From: Onchocerca lupi
Lineage: Eukaryota; Nematoda; Chromadorea; Rhabditida; Onchocercidae
Direction of reading: 5' to 3'
NCBI GenBank assembly: GCA_028564675.1
Contig: JAOVVO010000109.1
Coordinates: 1-64,000 of the forward strand
DNA length: 64,000 bases
Part shown: positions 13,501 through 26,251 of the stretch, in pieces
Position numbering within the stretch: position 1 is the first letter of the stretch
How the letters are laid out: every line of letters begins with the position of its first letter
The notes under the pieces: generated by a model
Database searches by the model: none
What the model saw: the letters and a program-made list of their open reading frames with translations, nothing else
What the model was told of the DNA's origin: nothing
Program-made: the position numbers and the translations under genes

Positions 13501-16500
13501 GCATTTTTAGCACTTATTCATTTGTTTTGGACTGCAGATTTTACTCAAATTAAATGAAGAAAAATTTGCGAACTTTTTGGCGCAGCATTTGCTTCAAAAT
13601 TGCTGGCAATTTCTTTGTAAACTTGAGAGAAGCATTGTCCCAGGACATTACAAATTGTTTCCGCTACATCCTGAATGGAACATCAAATATATTCACTTAA
13701 TGCTAATTAAAAGGACTTGCAAAATATTGAAAAAAGATGGAAGTAAACTGCAAGATCGGCCAAAGTTCGATGAGAGTATTTTAAGCTGAAGTTCGATTTC
13801 TATTTTTTGACTGTGGTCAGGCTTTCCGATTTCGAAATATACATCAGATATTCACAAAGAGAATACAGCATTATTTGTGACTTGATACTTCATCCAAAAT
13901 CGCTGACAAAAGAAATCTACATTAGAAAAATTCACAAATTGTAACAATAGAAAATTACCACAAAAAAAAGAAAAAAAAATTACAGCGGTTTCGCAATACA
14001 CGACAGCGAGGTCAAAGATGTCACGATTTCGAGCACTGCTGTATCCTACCTTTATAGGAAGAATGTATTCATGAGCTTCACGAACAAAGCCAACAGACGC
14101 AATCAAGTGAATAGGTACATAAAGCAGCAGTTCCTGAAATACGTCGCAGTTTTCAGAGACTTTTCAGAAAGAGAGAGAAAACACAAACTTGAATTTCAAA
14201 TGTCACATTCATTTGTAGCAATATCTAGTGACATTCACTATGAAATCCACAACTTTTTAAATATCACTCACATTTTCAAAGATCGATCGAACCGTTATGG
14301 AACATAAATCAATCTGAAGGACTGCATTTGTAGTAAACTTGTTTTTCTCAACAAATGATTCAATTTGCTTTGTAATCTACAATAGAAAAACTCCGGTTCT
14401 GGACAAAAACGTTGCAAAATAAATTCAATGTGAATAAGCTTAATATACCAAACGATGAAAAATTTACACAAATATTCAGCTTCAACGTGTATACCAAATT
14501 TACTGTCAAAATTCGTCCATTTATTTAACGAAAATCTAACATATCAGCTGTACAAAAAAAAAAAAAATTATATGAAAATGCCAAATGTGGACATTTTATG
14601 TCTTTTACAGCTTACTTTACAACATAATTCTTTGCAAATGAAAAAATACATGAAGAAGACGAACGAATCCCGAAATAATCATCTTATTTACAACTGAAGG
14701 TTCAAAAATATTTTAATCTGGACGATATAAGTTTGTGTGACAACTTAAACATTTCGATACACTTTCGAGCTTTCAGAAAAGAATACCTTAGCACGATCCA
14801 GAATTTTGAGCAAATCAGTGCGTCCGCTAGGATCGATATCACCACGGATGTCGTGAACCAGACCAGCATACTGCAAAAACAAGCAACTTTTTATCATTAG
14901 TGACCATTTGAGAAGATCGTCAAGTAGATAGCGTCACTATTCTCAAAATATAAGAATGCCAAAGAAGTCATAATCTGGAGCTAAAATCTTAATATTTGTT
15001 CCAATAGATTCCTATCTATTTGATTTGAGAAATTCCATGAATTCGCGCTTTATCTAGCGATCTATCTTTTCAAAATAGATTTCTTGTTATTGTTGTGCGA
15101 TCAATATATTTGTTGCAAGCATTAACGCTATTAGCTAGCATATGTGTTCCACATTTTCATTAACATTTCTGCTTTATATATTGTAAAGGATAACATATAC
15201 GCAAAAAAGCTAAATAGATTAATAAATAAGAGTGGATGATAAGACTCCATCTATGACCTTATGACCTCAAAATAGTATCAACGAGACTTCGACCATCCGT
15301 CAATTAATGAAGAGATAGACAAAACAACGCACTCATCTACAACACTTCTCTACATTGGCAATTTGAACTGGAACCTGTAAAGATCGCTATAGTGGGGCTA
15401 TGTGCCATCGATTTGGCTCGAGGCTCGAGACTATGTGGTCCCGAGGTACTCGGGATTTTCAAGTTACATTAATTTGTCATTAATTAGTACTACTGCGGGA
15501 TAAATGTGTGTATTCTAGTACATCTTTTCCTCCATTTAATGCAATTTTTCATTATCCATTTTCAGATGAACATTTTTTCCCATATCCATTCTTCATCTAT
15601 TCCTTATTTCAGATTTTGCCACACCCAGTCCCTGATCTTTCCAGGGATTGGGTGTAGCAAAGTCTGAAATAGGATTAGATGGAGGATGGATGGATGTATG
15701 TTGTATAACCTTGCAAACCAGTCCAATCTTCGTTTTCTCTTTACTTCACGGTATCCCTTCCTTTTATCTTTCTATCAATTGATTTTTCCTTTAATTAAGT
15801 TTTTCTTTATCCAATTAATTCAAGCTTCTTTGCTTGACAAAAGTAAAACTCTTACATCATCGAATCGACATTTTTCTCACATTATTCCGAATTCTTGAAT
15901 TCCAAGTCAAAAGTATACAAAATAGAAATGGCTATTTATAGACCATTAATTCAGGAGCTATATCTTTCTTTCTCGAAATTATTTATGAACACTTGTCCTT
16001 TTTTTTTTTTTTTTGTCTCAATGTCAAAAGTCAAAATAGAAAAGCATAAAAAGTTGAAAATTGATTTAAAAGATTCAGTGGTGAATTCTGAAAGTTCTAA
16101 CCTCTGTTATTTACATAATTTCTTGCCCTAATTTTTAGTTTAAGTGAAATATTTTTAAAATAGGAACGAATTACCGCGCATATTTACTTGTAAATATAAT
16201 TTCAAAATATCAATTTAAAAAAATCGAACACATTATGAGATGTTACGATAAACAAAGTGGATGAAGAGGGAAAAAGCATTCTGAAGATTCCTTTTCTCAC
16301 CGTCCGTTGTCTTCTGAAAGACTTTCTGATCATTCAGCTGATAACTGATTATCTGGCACATTCATTTTTCACTTTAAATAAGAACTGGCAAGTGATTCAT
16401 CACTTTAATAGCAGCGACTGAATACTGGACATTTTTCGCAAAATCAAGCCTCGATGCACTTTGGCCCAGTTGTTTACCTCTTTTCAATTTATAATTTCAT

Positions 16501-19500
16501 ATTGGTCTGTAATCCATGGATTTGAAATAAATGATCCAGCTTTGCTGTAATTATTCTGAAGTGATCGTATTTAATTACCGACATTGATTAATTAAGTTAG
16601 TTTAATTAATTTAGTAGGCCAAAATAGAGTAAAGAACATAACAACGTTATGTATTTATCCAGTAAAATTAGATGAGAAATAATATGACTTCAGCGATAAA
16701 TAAATGACAATACGAACAATAATAGTATGAAAAAATAACGAATGTCAAAATCAAATAAACAGTTCATCCGCTTTGTCGCATTTATATGAGTGTGGATCTG
16801 TGTATGCATGTCTTCATTTTTGTGTATCGCATTTGTGTGTTTACTTTGCGAAAATGCTGTATTTTGTCGCTATTGGTTGATGACTGTTGGCTATAGAAGG
16901 AAATTGATTTTGCCATACTTTTGTAGTATGTCTAATTTGATTCCTTAGTGCTCAATGATATATAAGCTGATAAGAATGGAGTTTTGATAAGCAAAAAAAA
17001 ATTCGATTCATTTTGAATGATTGTAAAATATCGAAGACAAAAATTAATAGTGAATTTAAAAATGAAATTTATAAGGAGGCGGTGGAGGCTTATCAGTCTT
17101 ACACTATCACTGTAATTTTTTTGAAGACAAAAGAAAAAAAGATATAATGGTTTAAATAAAATTTAACATATAGTATCAGCTAATAGGTGGAGTTTTGCCA
17201 TATTTTATGTTCAGTTCTTCAAATCTTGAAAACTGTTTAAAAATGATGAAAAAATTGTTTTCTTTCTGTTCTTTCTATTAGCGATATTTCTTTTTCTGCT
17301 CTCACTGATTTATATTCGGAGACATTTCTCATTGTATTGAAGTTAGAAAGACCTACCTGTTTATTGCACAGGTGCCATCTATCTGGCGATCTCTAAAAAA
17401 AATGAAATTTAATCTGTTCATCTAATTTTCTTTCGAAAAGGCATGCGTTTACGTATGGCTTAGAATTAATACATAATTGAATGGGCATAGGCTGTTTGGT
17501 ATGTGTACTGTTATGCAACTATATACAGAAAGCATATCAATAAATTTTATATTATGTGCAAAAAGGATATAGAATAATTTGAAAGTTTGAGAAAAAAATT
17601 AACTTTTGTTATTATATTGTCAAACTTTTTAATTAGCACAGTCGAGGAAGATATTTTGAGGGAAGGCAATCTTTGGTCACCGAAACATTTCTTGTTAATA
17701 AGTTGAATGAATAACAAGGTAGTGCATACAGCAGCGAAGTTGAAAAAAAAATTTTTTTCTAGATGAAACAGTACCCTTATAAACGACATCTATGAAGTTG
17801 AGAAATTATGTGAAAGTTGGGTGCAAAAACGAGAAAATAGATTTGTTGAATCGACTTCACTTTCGAGATCGTATTGAGAACAACTCTCAGCCAAATTTGA
17901 TGAACTCACGAATATCGAAATTAGATAAAAATTGATATCCTTTGAAGGAGATATATTGCTGATTCGGCAACCAGGTTACACTCTTTAAAAAAAAAAGTGT
18001 TACGTGTGAAAATTCTAGCTAAGGTATGAGATGAAGGAATCGTTTAGGTTATGCTAGCCCGGTATTTCTGGAAGCATTGCACAAAAGTTCGAATAATCTT
18101 GATTATGAAATGCTTTTCAGAGAATTGACCGTTTTTTTCTTCCATTCACTGCGATTTAGCGTTGCTTTCTTCTTACATTCTCATCGCCAAAATGAATTCC
18201 GACAAAATTCTGTATCTGTTAAGAAAATTGCTTTACCAAAAGTTTTCATAATTCTTGGTCCTGGTCCTTTAATTATGCAAATTATATGGATCTTCTAATC
18301 ATAGGGGGCTATCATGTTGAAGTGCATTAAGCACAAAAGTATGATGAAAATAAAAAAGAGACAATTATTGTCAAATAAAGAGAAGTTTACTGTGTGACTA
18401 AAAAGTTATTCGCTGATAAAAGTAAATACTAAATGAAGATTTTGCAAAAATTATATTAAACGAGTGAAATGATTAATGGAATTTCCCAGACGACAAAGTG
18501 AATGAATTGCAAACATGCTATTTGACAATAGAATCACTCTCAAAAGTTTTGATTTTTCGTTAATTTTTTTTCAAAAAATTAGAGAGTTCATTTGCTAGTC
18601 ATTGGATTTGACTGATGAAATTTTCAAAAATATGTCTCAGCTATTGTTGAAATCAATAAAATGAAGTTCCTAAGTTCTACATACATGAAGCCGATAGAAT
18701 CAGTTTTATCGAATGAAATTGAAAGATTTCTGTGATATATTGCCGCATAATTTAACGAACGTAGCAGCAGAGCGTTTGAAGCATTTTGCAACTTCCTTCA
18801 TTTGAAGATTTTTTCATTTGAAAAAAATTCTGATGTCATCATACATCATGCTGAATTATTTGCTTACATTATGAAAAGTACGAAATCTAAAAAATTTGGC
18901 AAGCAATCTGAAAGGAACATACAGTGGGGAGCAAATAGAAAAACATGATCGTTGCTGAAAAATGCATTGTTAAAAAGAGAAAATGACTGACAAATCATTG
19001 TGTTGAAAACATCTGCTTAAAAAATGTATGTTTAGGAAGGCATTTCTGAAAATGAACACAGTGGTTGTTTAGAAACGAAATACCATTACTCTTCTTACTG
19101 GGAATAATTTTTTTTTATTAATATGTTTCATTTATACAGAAAAATGGGAAACTTCGACAAATTTATCTTGGAAATCAATAAAAAATCAAGGCTTTTAAAT
19201 TCTCGTTATTAATCGAGAATCCAAGCAGGAATTCATGTTATTATCTATCAAGATATAGTTCGGACTTATGATAACCACCTTTAAAACAAAAGATTTCTCA
19301 TACAAAGTCGATGCAATTTACTCCAAACAACACATTATGAGAATGGTGATATTAAAGGTGCTATTAATTAGCATATTTTTTTTAATTGCTTGCTAGTTAT
19401 TGGTAATTAAGTGTAAAGATATCTAGATTACTTTGAATTCGATATAAAATTCAATAAATTTGTGATAGAACGACTTGTTGATATTTGTCATCAATCGGAG

Positions 19501-21960
19501 GTTTTTGTTTTATATCAAAAAATAAAAAATAAAAAATAAATTTAATTTCAGTTGAGCAAATAATTGTATGATACACAATACAAATTTCAATTTAATTGAG
19601 CAGATAATTCCAGCAAAAAAATTCCATTTTTTTCATGGGAGAGAATGATTTAGATGCGTTTTGCGATTGAAGAAAGCATATAAAATGATACTAGAATAAG
19701 TTCAGTTTTAATTAAGTCGAATTATTAATTATTTTCTGCTGTTAAAGGACAAATACAATATCTGGACTTTACTCTAGGAATTCGTTTTTCTGTTCCAGTG
19801 ACTTTACTTTGTTAACGTAAATTAAAAGAATGTATTTATAAAAAAGCTCCTCTTTTCAACAAATCAATATATTTGAGTAGTGAATTTGTTAGGATTGAGA
19901 AGTTTTTCGAGGGAATTTTGATTATCAAGTTTCTCCAAATTTATCTGGTAATTCTGCCAATAAAAAATATGGGATATTTTAGATGTAATATATGGACCAA
20001 TGAATAAGATAATCTTTGCTTTTTTTTTTTTAAATTATAATTTGTGAGATAAGAAATAAAGCATTGGTAAAGAATAGCTAATTTAATATGGTTCTTATTA
20101 AAACACATTGCATTAGGACTTTCGGTCCATTTTTTCATAGAGCTTTAGAATTTGAAATTTGATGAGATTATTTGCATAAAAACTGTGAGAATGATAATTC
20201 GGAACTAAACATGTTATTTATTCATCTATTTCCTGCACTCTCCTTTAATTATCTGAACGAAAATTTGGCTCATATAATTAGCAGCTTACGAGTAACGACG
20301 ATAAATCTGTCAACGAACAAATACTTCGGGAAAAATTTCAAACTAATAAGTATCTTTGATTAATTTTTCATCAAAGATTTTTGTAGTTCTAGCTTATGAA
20401 ATTCACGAAATGTATAATATAATAATTTTAACCAGAAATGTATAATAATTTTTCAATCAAACAAACTCAAAGGATTGTAGCGCAAAGGATTGCATCTGTA
20501 AATGACAACCTATTTAATAATAATATGCCTGAAATAAATTTTTTATGTTCTTATTATGATTCAATTAAGACACTAAAATTCATAGCCAATTTTAGCAATA
20601 ATAATTGCAGCAGAGTAATGATAGAAAATTCAATAATAAAGCTGATGAGTTCTTTCAAGTTATTTTTACAAAAAAAAAAAAAAAAAAAAAAATGCTAATA
20701 TAAGACTTAGTTCACAATAATATCTCTTTTTCATTCTCTCTTCTCTTCTCCCTCTTCCTCATCGAACTTCAAATTCCTGAATCCACGGAAACCTTGACGA
20801 CAGTGTATCGTAATTTAATTTCGTAGATGCAAAATCAACTTCACTGGAACCGATGCAATCACTGAACTGTAAAGAACTGTCCCATCTAAAAATTTTTTTT
20901 CGTCTTAAAAAATATATATAGGTACAAATTTTTGCCATTTACCACATGACTTTGATTTGAAACTTTGCCTATAAAAACATTCAGAAGAAGTTATCTACAA
21001 AAACATTCAAAAGAATGCAAAGTTACTCATTTGCCCTTTCTAATTCAGTTCATACCGAAAAGCAACTAGTTGGTTGGATAACTGGATGGATCAATATAAT
21101 AAGTACATCGCTCGAATTTCACAGAAAAAAAAAGCAGAGAATGTGGAAACAAAAATTCGTTAAACAGACGATCTAGCAATATCATGATTAAAAGAACCGG
21201 TATATTACAATTAGAGAACAGTAAATTCGAGAAAAGTGTCACCAACGAATAAATGGTAATACGAATTTGAAATGGGAGAATAGAAAAAAATAAAAGGCTA
21301 AGGAGTATGAAGTGAATTAATCGATATACCCTAAAATCAAACAATCAAAAATTAAGTTTCGCTTGTTATGATACTATCTGTATTGATAAATCAATAATAG
21401 GACTCAGAAAATATTCCTGATCAGTAACAAGCGCTACTTCCGAGCTGCATTACATTTTTTCTTATCATTACAGATCCTTCTAATTAAGTAATCTGATATC
21501 TTACTAAATTTGAAGTACTTAAAAACACCAAAAAGAAAAAATGTTCCGGGCCATTTCACAAATCATCCATTTCACTTTTGTCGTAATAATCTGTATACGT
21601 ACTAATCACTTTTAGACGTTTGTAGATTGATAAAGAATTTAGATCAGGTATTACATGATCCCTGCTGAATAGAATATTATTTTTTCAATAAACGAATGCT
21701 CATTTCATTGATATATTTGATGGTGGTAGCTCGATAATTTTATTTAAAAGAAAAAGAGATTCAAATTTTTTTGTTTATGCAGTACTTTTACCAAAATTAA
21801 CTTCTGTGGATTAAAAGAATATGTAGGAAGGTAACATTAAGGGAGAATGAGCAGTGAAAAGACTATATGACAGAGAGAGGAATCAATTTTCGAACAACAA
21901 ATTTACCTGAATTTGAAAGGTTGTCGGGCAGCCATTAAAGGTGTCGCAAACTTTTAGCAT
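10511..21960 (-). CDS. ccm-2: CCM2/malcavernin-like adaptor protein
   Basis: Ten minus-strand exons: 21907-21960, 17357-17392, 14787-14870, 14272-14376, 13984-14133, 13574-13670, 13370-13418, 13037-13160, 12351-12492, 10511-10620. They join in phase into 316 codons. Residues about 31-175 follow the PTB domain of malcavernin: DPSGRTDLLKILDRAK, then VPIHLIASVGFVREAHEY, then DLAVVYCETA joined to AETICNVLGQCFSQVY. After a Ser/Thr-rich linker, residues about 225-307 follow its C-terminal harmonin-homology domain: IEDYMTVLTKCLTTNEL, RFRNGSMSIIELAQ, ELYGPDRLHLLTGMR. In animals CCM2 is a scaffold that binds KRIT1 through the PTB domain and links it to other partners (family knowledge). The protein is shorter than human CCM2 at both ends. 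The ATG at 21960 lies two bases after a CACCAG acceptor, fitting trans-splicing; an alternative start at 21935 pairs with an alternative acceptor at 17391. The first two exons are least certain. Confidence 0.82.
10621..12350. other. Last intron of the CCM2-like gene
   Basis: AT-rich intron of 1.7 kb with no exon-like segment. Open frames at 10764-10997 and 11365-11580 on the minus strand are leucine/phenylalanine-rich translations of T-rich DNA. Confidence 0.6.
14871..17356. other. Second intron of the CCM2-like gene
   Basis: Contains the long inverted repeat at 15584-15691 and nothing that I read as coding. An additional small exon supplying N-terminal residues cannot be excluded. Confidence 0.55.
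15584..15691. repeat. Long inverted repeat with 49-50 bp arms
   Basis: Left arm 15584-15633 and right arm 15643-15691 pair with a few mismatches and one gap around the 9-base spacer GATCTTTCC. The arm core (cacccagtccct against agggattgggtg) is much GC-richer than the surroundings. The shape fits a miniature inverted-repeat element or a structured RNA. Confidence 0.85.
17393..21906. other. First intron of the CCM2-like gene
   Basis: A 4.5 kb AT-rich intron. Open frames at 20438-20698 (plus, ending in a poly-A run) and 21066-21344 (minus) have the composition of random AT-rich DNA. No hairpin or repeat comparable with those elsewhere was noticed. Confidence 0.5.
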
Positions 21961-23825
21961 TTCTGGTGATAACGTGTCCCACTATCAGCAACAAATGACA
22001 CTACAACAAATGACTACTGCAATAAGTTAGCTCCCGCTCCGTACATTTTGCAATGGATTTATATCGATCAGATGTATACTCACATGCACATTTGTCATTT
22101 CATTTGCTCTTATTGAATAATTTCTCATTTGTGTGCTGTGATATTTGACAGGACATTTGCGCTTAACGGCTGTGAAACAACTTTTGTGTTGCCACTTTCA
22201 CCAAATATTATGCTATTCTTTTTCTCCTTTCCTAACCTTTAATTTGAATTAAGGTATTTAAAAAGTACTCATCAAAAAGCAAAAAATTAGAAATAGTTTT
22301 ATTGCTTGTAGATAGAGATGATATGAATTAACAACTTCAAGCCACTTATTTCCACCATTCATGAATTGTTATCATTCATTTTTTTTAATGTTGGAAAAGG
22401 AATTATTCTCTGAGAAAGTATAATTTTCACCCCGAATGTTGAAATTTTTGTTTTTAGCATTTTAGAGACTGGCAGTCTCTGGCACAACTATGGCCAAACA
22501 AAATTATGGAGCCTAAACTGATTCTATTCGCGATTGCCGATAGCAGAAGACGATTTTTGACAACCAATGGTGCTTCTCTGGCCTAATTTGTCATAGTTTC
22601 CGATATTTGCAACGAACTGCCGAGAAAACATTCAGGAATATTAGTGATGAAGTTTCAATGCCTCAAGTTAATTCACTTGTACATAAAAATCAATGCACAT
22701 ATTTCATAAATAAATGAATATATTCTACAATATGGTAATGAATGTAAAAACACAGAAATATATACATGCCATATAAAAATTGCTTGAAATCAATTCATTT
22801 TCAACTTCCGTGTTTTCGAAATTTGATGCGATTTATATTTTTCCTTACCAGCATATTTCATTTTTTGGTATAATTTTCGTTTTAATTTAACATATTATTC
22901 CCTAATTTTATTTTAATTCCAAAAAACATACATTAAAGCGCAATGTAAACAGAACAAAAAGTGATAATAAATGACATTAATTTTTAGCGTGATGTTCTGG
23001 ATTTTATCACCATTATAGACCTGAATTCCAGAAAATTAAACTTACTACATAATAGATGGATAAACGTATACGTAATTTGGTCTATAAATAAATTGCATGG
23101 TAAATGTGGAAGGAGTTCAAATGAAACGAATCAGAAAAAAGTTGAATCATGGTTGACCTCTGACCTTCGTAAACTTGCTTTCGCAGTTTATCATCAGTTG
23201 CGCCTTTTATCAATAGTTCAACGATCATCAGTTTCATTATCGGCCCGCCCATCGTTTATATCAAAAGAACTGATATTAAATATCGATAGTATTCCAAACT
23301 TTATTCATCATTTTTCTTGCTGCTCTTCTCTATTACGTTGCGTTGCATCCACCACATTCTCACTTTGCTACACTTTTTAACAATCGTGTACGAGCAGAAA
23401 AAGGTTTCTCTTACCTTCCCGCATATGCCATTACTGTATTCCGATAAGCCTGGCCCAACCACCGGTACATAAACCAGGTACCATTATGGTACTTCCCTCC
23501 GGCGGTACCACATCTCATGTACCTAACAGCCTATCATAAGGTAAACACCAGCAACCTGCACTTCCCCCCTCATCTCTAATCTCTCAGCTTCTCCCCGTTT
23601 GTCTTGAAACGCTCAGCTTTGGCATTCATCCAAAGCTGGAAAGTATCATTTAGTTAGAAATGGTGAATTAATTGGTGTGAATGATGCTGTTGTAGAGGTC
23701 AAAGTATAAAGGTTAGTCGAGAAAGCAATCGTTAGAAGGGATTTTGCATTTCCAACAATTTGAGAATGGTATTTTACGATTTATATTCCAACCAGATGTG
23801 ATTCCAGACTCGTTTGGTATCTCAA
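21961..23825. promoter_or_regulatory. Shared upstream region between CCM2-like and elongase genes
   Basis: The two genes are transcribed away from each other across this 1.9 kb interval, so it should hold both promoters. A GC-richer patch at about 23400-23640 contains closely spaced GGTACC/GTACC repeats (for example ACCAGGTACCATTATGGTAC) and a C-rich run. A TTCCAG acceptor ending at 23807 precedes the elongase ATG by 18 bases. No defined motif is claimed. Confidence 0.4.
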
Positions 23826-25373
23826 ATGGTAACACAGGAGCAGATTCTTGCTGCACCGAAAGTAAATGTGCGGCACTTTGTTGAAATTATCACCTCACCT
23901 ACGTTTCCGGAGCAGGAATCTAAGGAATGGGTTGTGCAACATCAGAATTTGGCCATTCAGGTAATTTTTCCTGTTATTGAAAAAAAAGATTTTCAAATTG
24001 ATCTTAATGCATTCAATTTATTGAAGTAGCAATTTCAAAGGAGATTATTAATATTCATCTTCAAAATTCAGAATAAAATGGGCCATAGTGAGCATAGCAA
24101 TTAAATCTTGAGTGTTGCGACTCAATAACAGTTGGTTGAAGGATTTTACTCTAAAGACTGCATTTTATCAAAATATATATAAATATATTGCTCAAATTAG
24201 TCGTCAAAATATGGTATGTTTCAGGCATGCTTTGCCTATTTTTTTGTTATCTTTGGAATAAAATATGTTATCATGCGAAATCGAGAACCTTTTGAGTTGA
24301 AATTGCCGCTGAACATTTGGAATGCTTTTCTTGCATTGTTCAGCATTATGGGGACCGTAATGCTTTTTCCAGAATTTATTGGAACTATTCAAAATAAAGG
24401 CTTGCAAGGTTTTTTTCTCCTTTGCATGATTGTTATGCTTCAAATATGATTGAGAGAAAGACACTGTTCAGTGTTTGAGGTTTTCTAAATATTCTTGAAG
24501 AATAAGGGATGTTATCAATATTTCAAATTGTGCGGTGTATAAGATTTAAATTTAATTTATCACAATGTTATTTTGTTTTATGATTGCAGCTTCGTACTGT
24601 AAGGTTTATGGTTTCACCAAGGGATCGAACGGTTTCTGGGTTTGGCTGTTTATTGTATCAAAGCTATTCGAATTAACCGATACCGTATTCTTAGTTTTGC
24701 GGAAGAAGCCACTTATGTTTCTGCATTGGTACCATCATATCCTTACACTCATTTATGCTTTTTACTCGTATCCGCATACTCCTGGATTTAACCGTTGGGG
24801 TATTTTCATGAATTTCTTCGTACATGCGTTTATGTACAGGTATGTTATATGTTTGTATAACAAAATGGTTTGTTTTTTAACGACCTTCATTGTTATTTAT
24901 TTTAAATATATAGCCCTAATTATTTTCCTCTATACTTTTAGCTATTATTTCCTGTGCTCAATGAAAATGCGTGTTCCACGTGCTATCGCTATGTTCGTGA
25001 CGTGTCTTCAAATCCTTCAATTTATTCTCAGTGTTTTGATCCTTGCACACCTTGGTATTTTGATTTATGTGAGGAAGGTGTGTTTCTTACTTTTGCTTTA
25101 TGCATTTTTTTTTTAATTCCAGTGATCTTTTCGTTCATCCTATGTTTGTTGTACACTTTTTCAAATTTAAAAGTTTTCAAATTTTTTTTTTTATTGAATA
25201 GTTTCTCAAATTTAAAATTCTTTTAGATGAACTGTGATTTCGATGACAGTATTTTCAAATTGGCTTTGTTCATGGATGTTAGCTATTTGATTCTTTTCAT
25301 CAACTTTTTCTGCAAAGCTTATTTAGTCGGTGGTGGTAAATCGAAATACAGAAGTGACAAAAAGAAACAGTAA
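23826..25373 (+). CDS. ELO-family very-long-chain fatty acid elongase
   Basis: Five exons: 23826-23960, 24225-24408, 24590-24839, 24942-25077 (or 25068) and 25227-25373, giving about 283 residues, normal for the family. ELO proteins are multi-pass ER membrane condensing enzymes that join malonyl-CoA to acyl-CoA in the first step of fatty-acid elongation. Diagnostic motifs are present: KLFELTDTVFLVLRKKP, then the catalytic histidine box HWYHH at residues 152-156, then NFFVHAFMY, and LQILQF in a later membrane segment. The C-terminus KKKQ matches a dilysine ER-retrieval signal. The ATG at 23826 is the first in frame after the acceptor at 23807; a stop codon lies upstream at 23799. The exon 4 donor is ambiguous (TAT|GTGAGG or AAG|GTGTGT), changing three residues. 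It most resembles the nematode ELO-5/ELO-6 type, but substrate cannot be told from sequence. Confidence 0.93.
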
Positions 25374-26251
25374 AAATCTAGTTACGTTTTTTTTAATATT
25401 ACTGCGTTGCATCTGAACTGCTTATGAATTCTTCGGGCTAACCATTTTTTTTTTCTTTGTAGTGTTTAATTTTTTTTCTCAGCACTTTAGATATGCAATT
25501 TTCACGTAAAACAATAGGAAAAAAATTCCCGTTTTATTAGATATTGGTTGTGTTATTCTCCTATAATATTGCCTGGTGATCACTTATTAATTTCTGTGCC
25601 ATTTGCAGCAGTTCTTTTCACTTAAACGTTTATTCATGTTGTTATTCTACATCCTACAGGTATATGATATAAACAGGGTATATAATATTATACGTTTATT
25701 CTTAATTGTTTTTAAAACACTATAATCCAGAGTTATCCGAAAATTGTAAACTGACTTCGAAGATCATCAATCTCTTGTCAGAGCATTTCTTCCATTATTT
25801 TCCTCTCGAATTCAGTACTATTTGTAACCAGTCTTTGAAATCTCCATTTTGACACTCATGAAAATTGCGTATGTTTCCATTTCATGAATAAAAAAAGTTC
25901 ATGTTCAGTGTTTTAATTTCTTATGTTTTTAAGCGATATTAAGTATAACTCTCTCCACATCATTTAAGACACATTGATATTCGATACTGGAGCATCATTT
26001 TCTTAAGTGTTTCTAATATACCTGTGTTTCGTAGTTACGCGGTACTGTCATTGGTAATAAATCATACGTCTTATGTCTTGCAATAATGTATTCTCAAATT
26101 TTGGTAAAGTTTGGGAAACCATTTTAAAGCTTACAAATTCCAATTTATTTATTGTTAAAACGAGATTCTGCACACTGTGCTGATGTATATAGAAAACAAA
26201 AACAAAAATCCTGAAATCGTTTGACATAGGCAATGAAGTTTATGAAGTAGA
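25374..26251. other. Intergenic between convergent elongase and LPxY membrane protein genes
   Basis: Holds both 3' ends. AT-rich, with AATAAA-like strings (for example near 25887). No further gene recognised. Confidence 0.6.

Noticed and set aside
24204..24464. 86-codon minus-strand open frame
   Set aside because: Antisense shadow of elongase exon 2.
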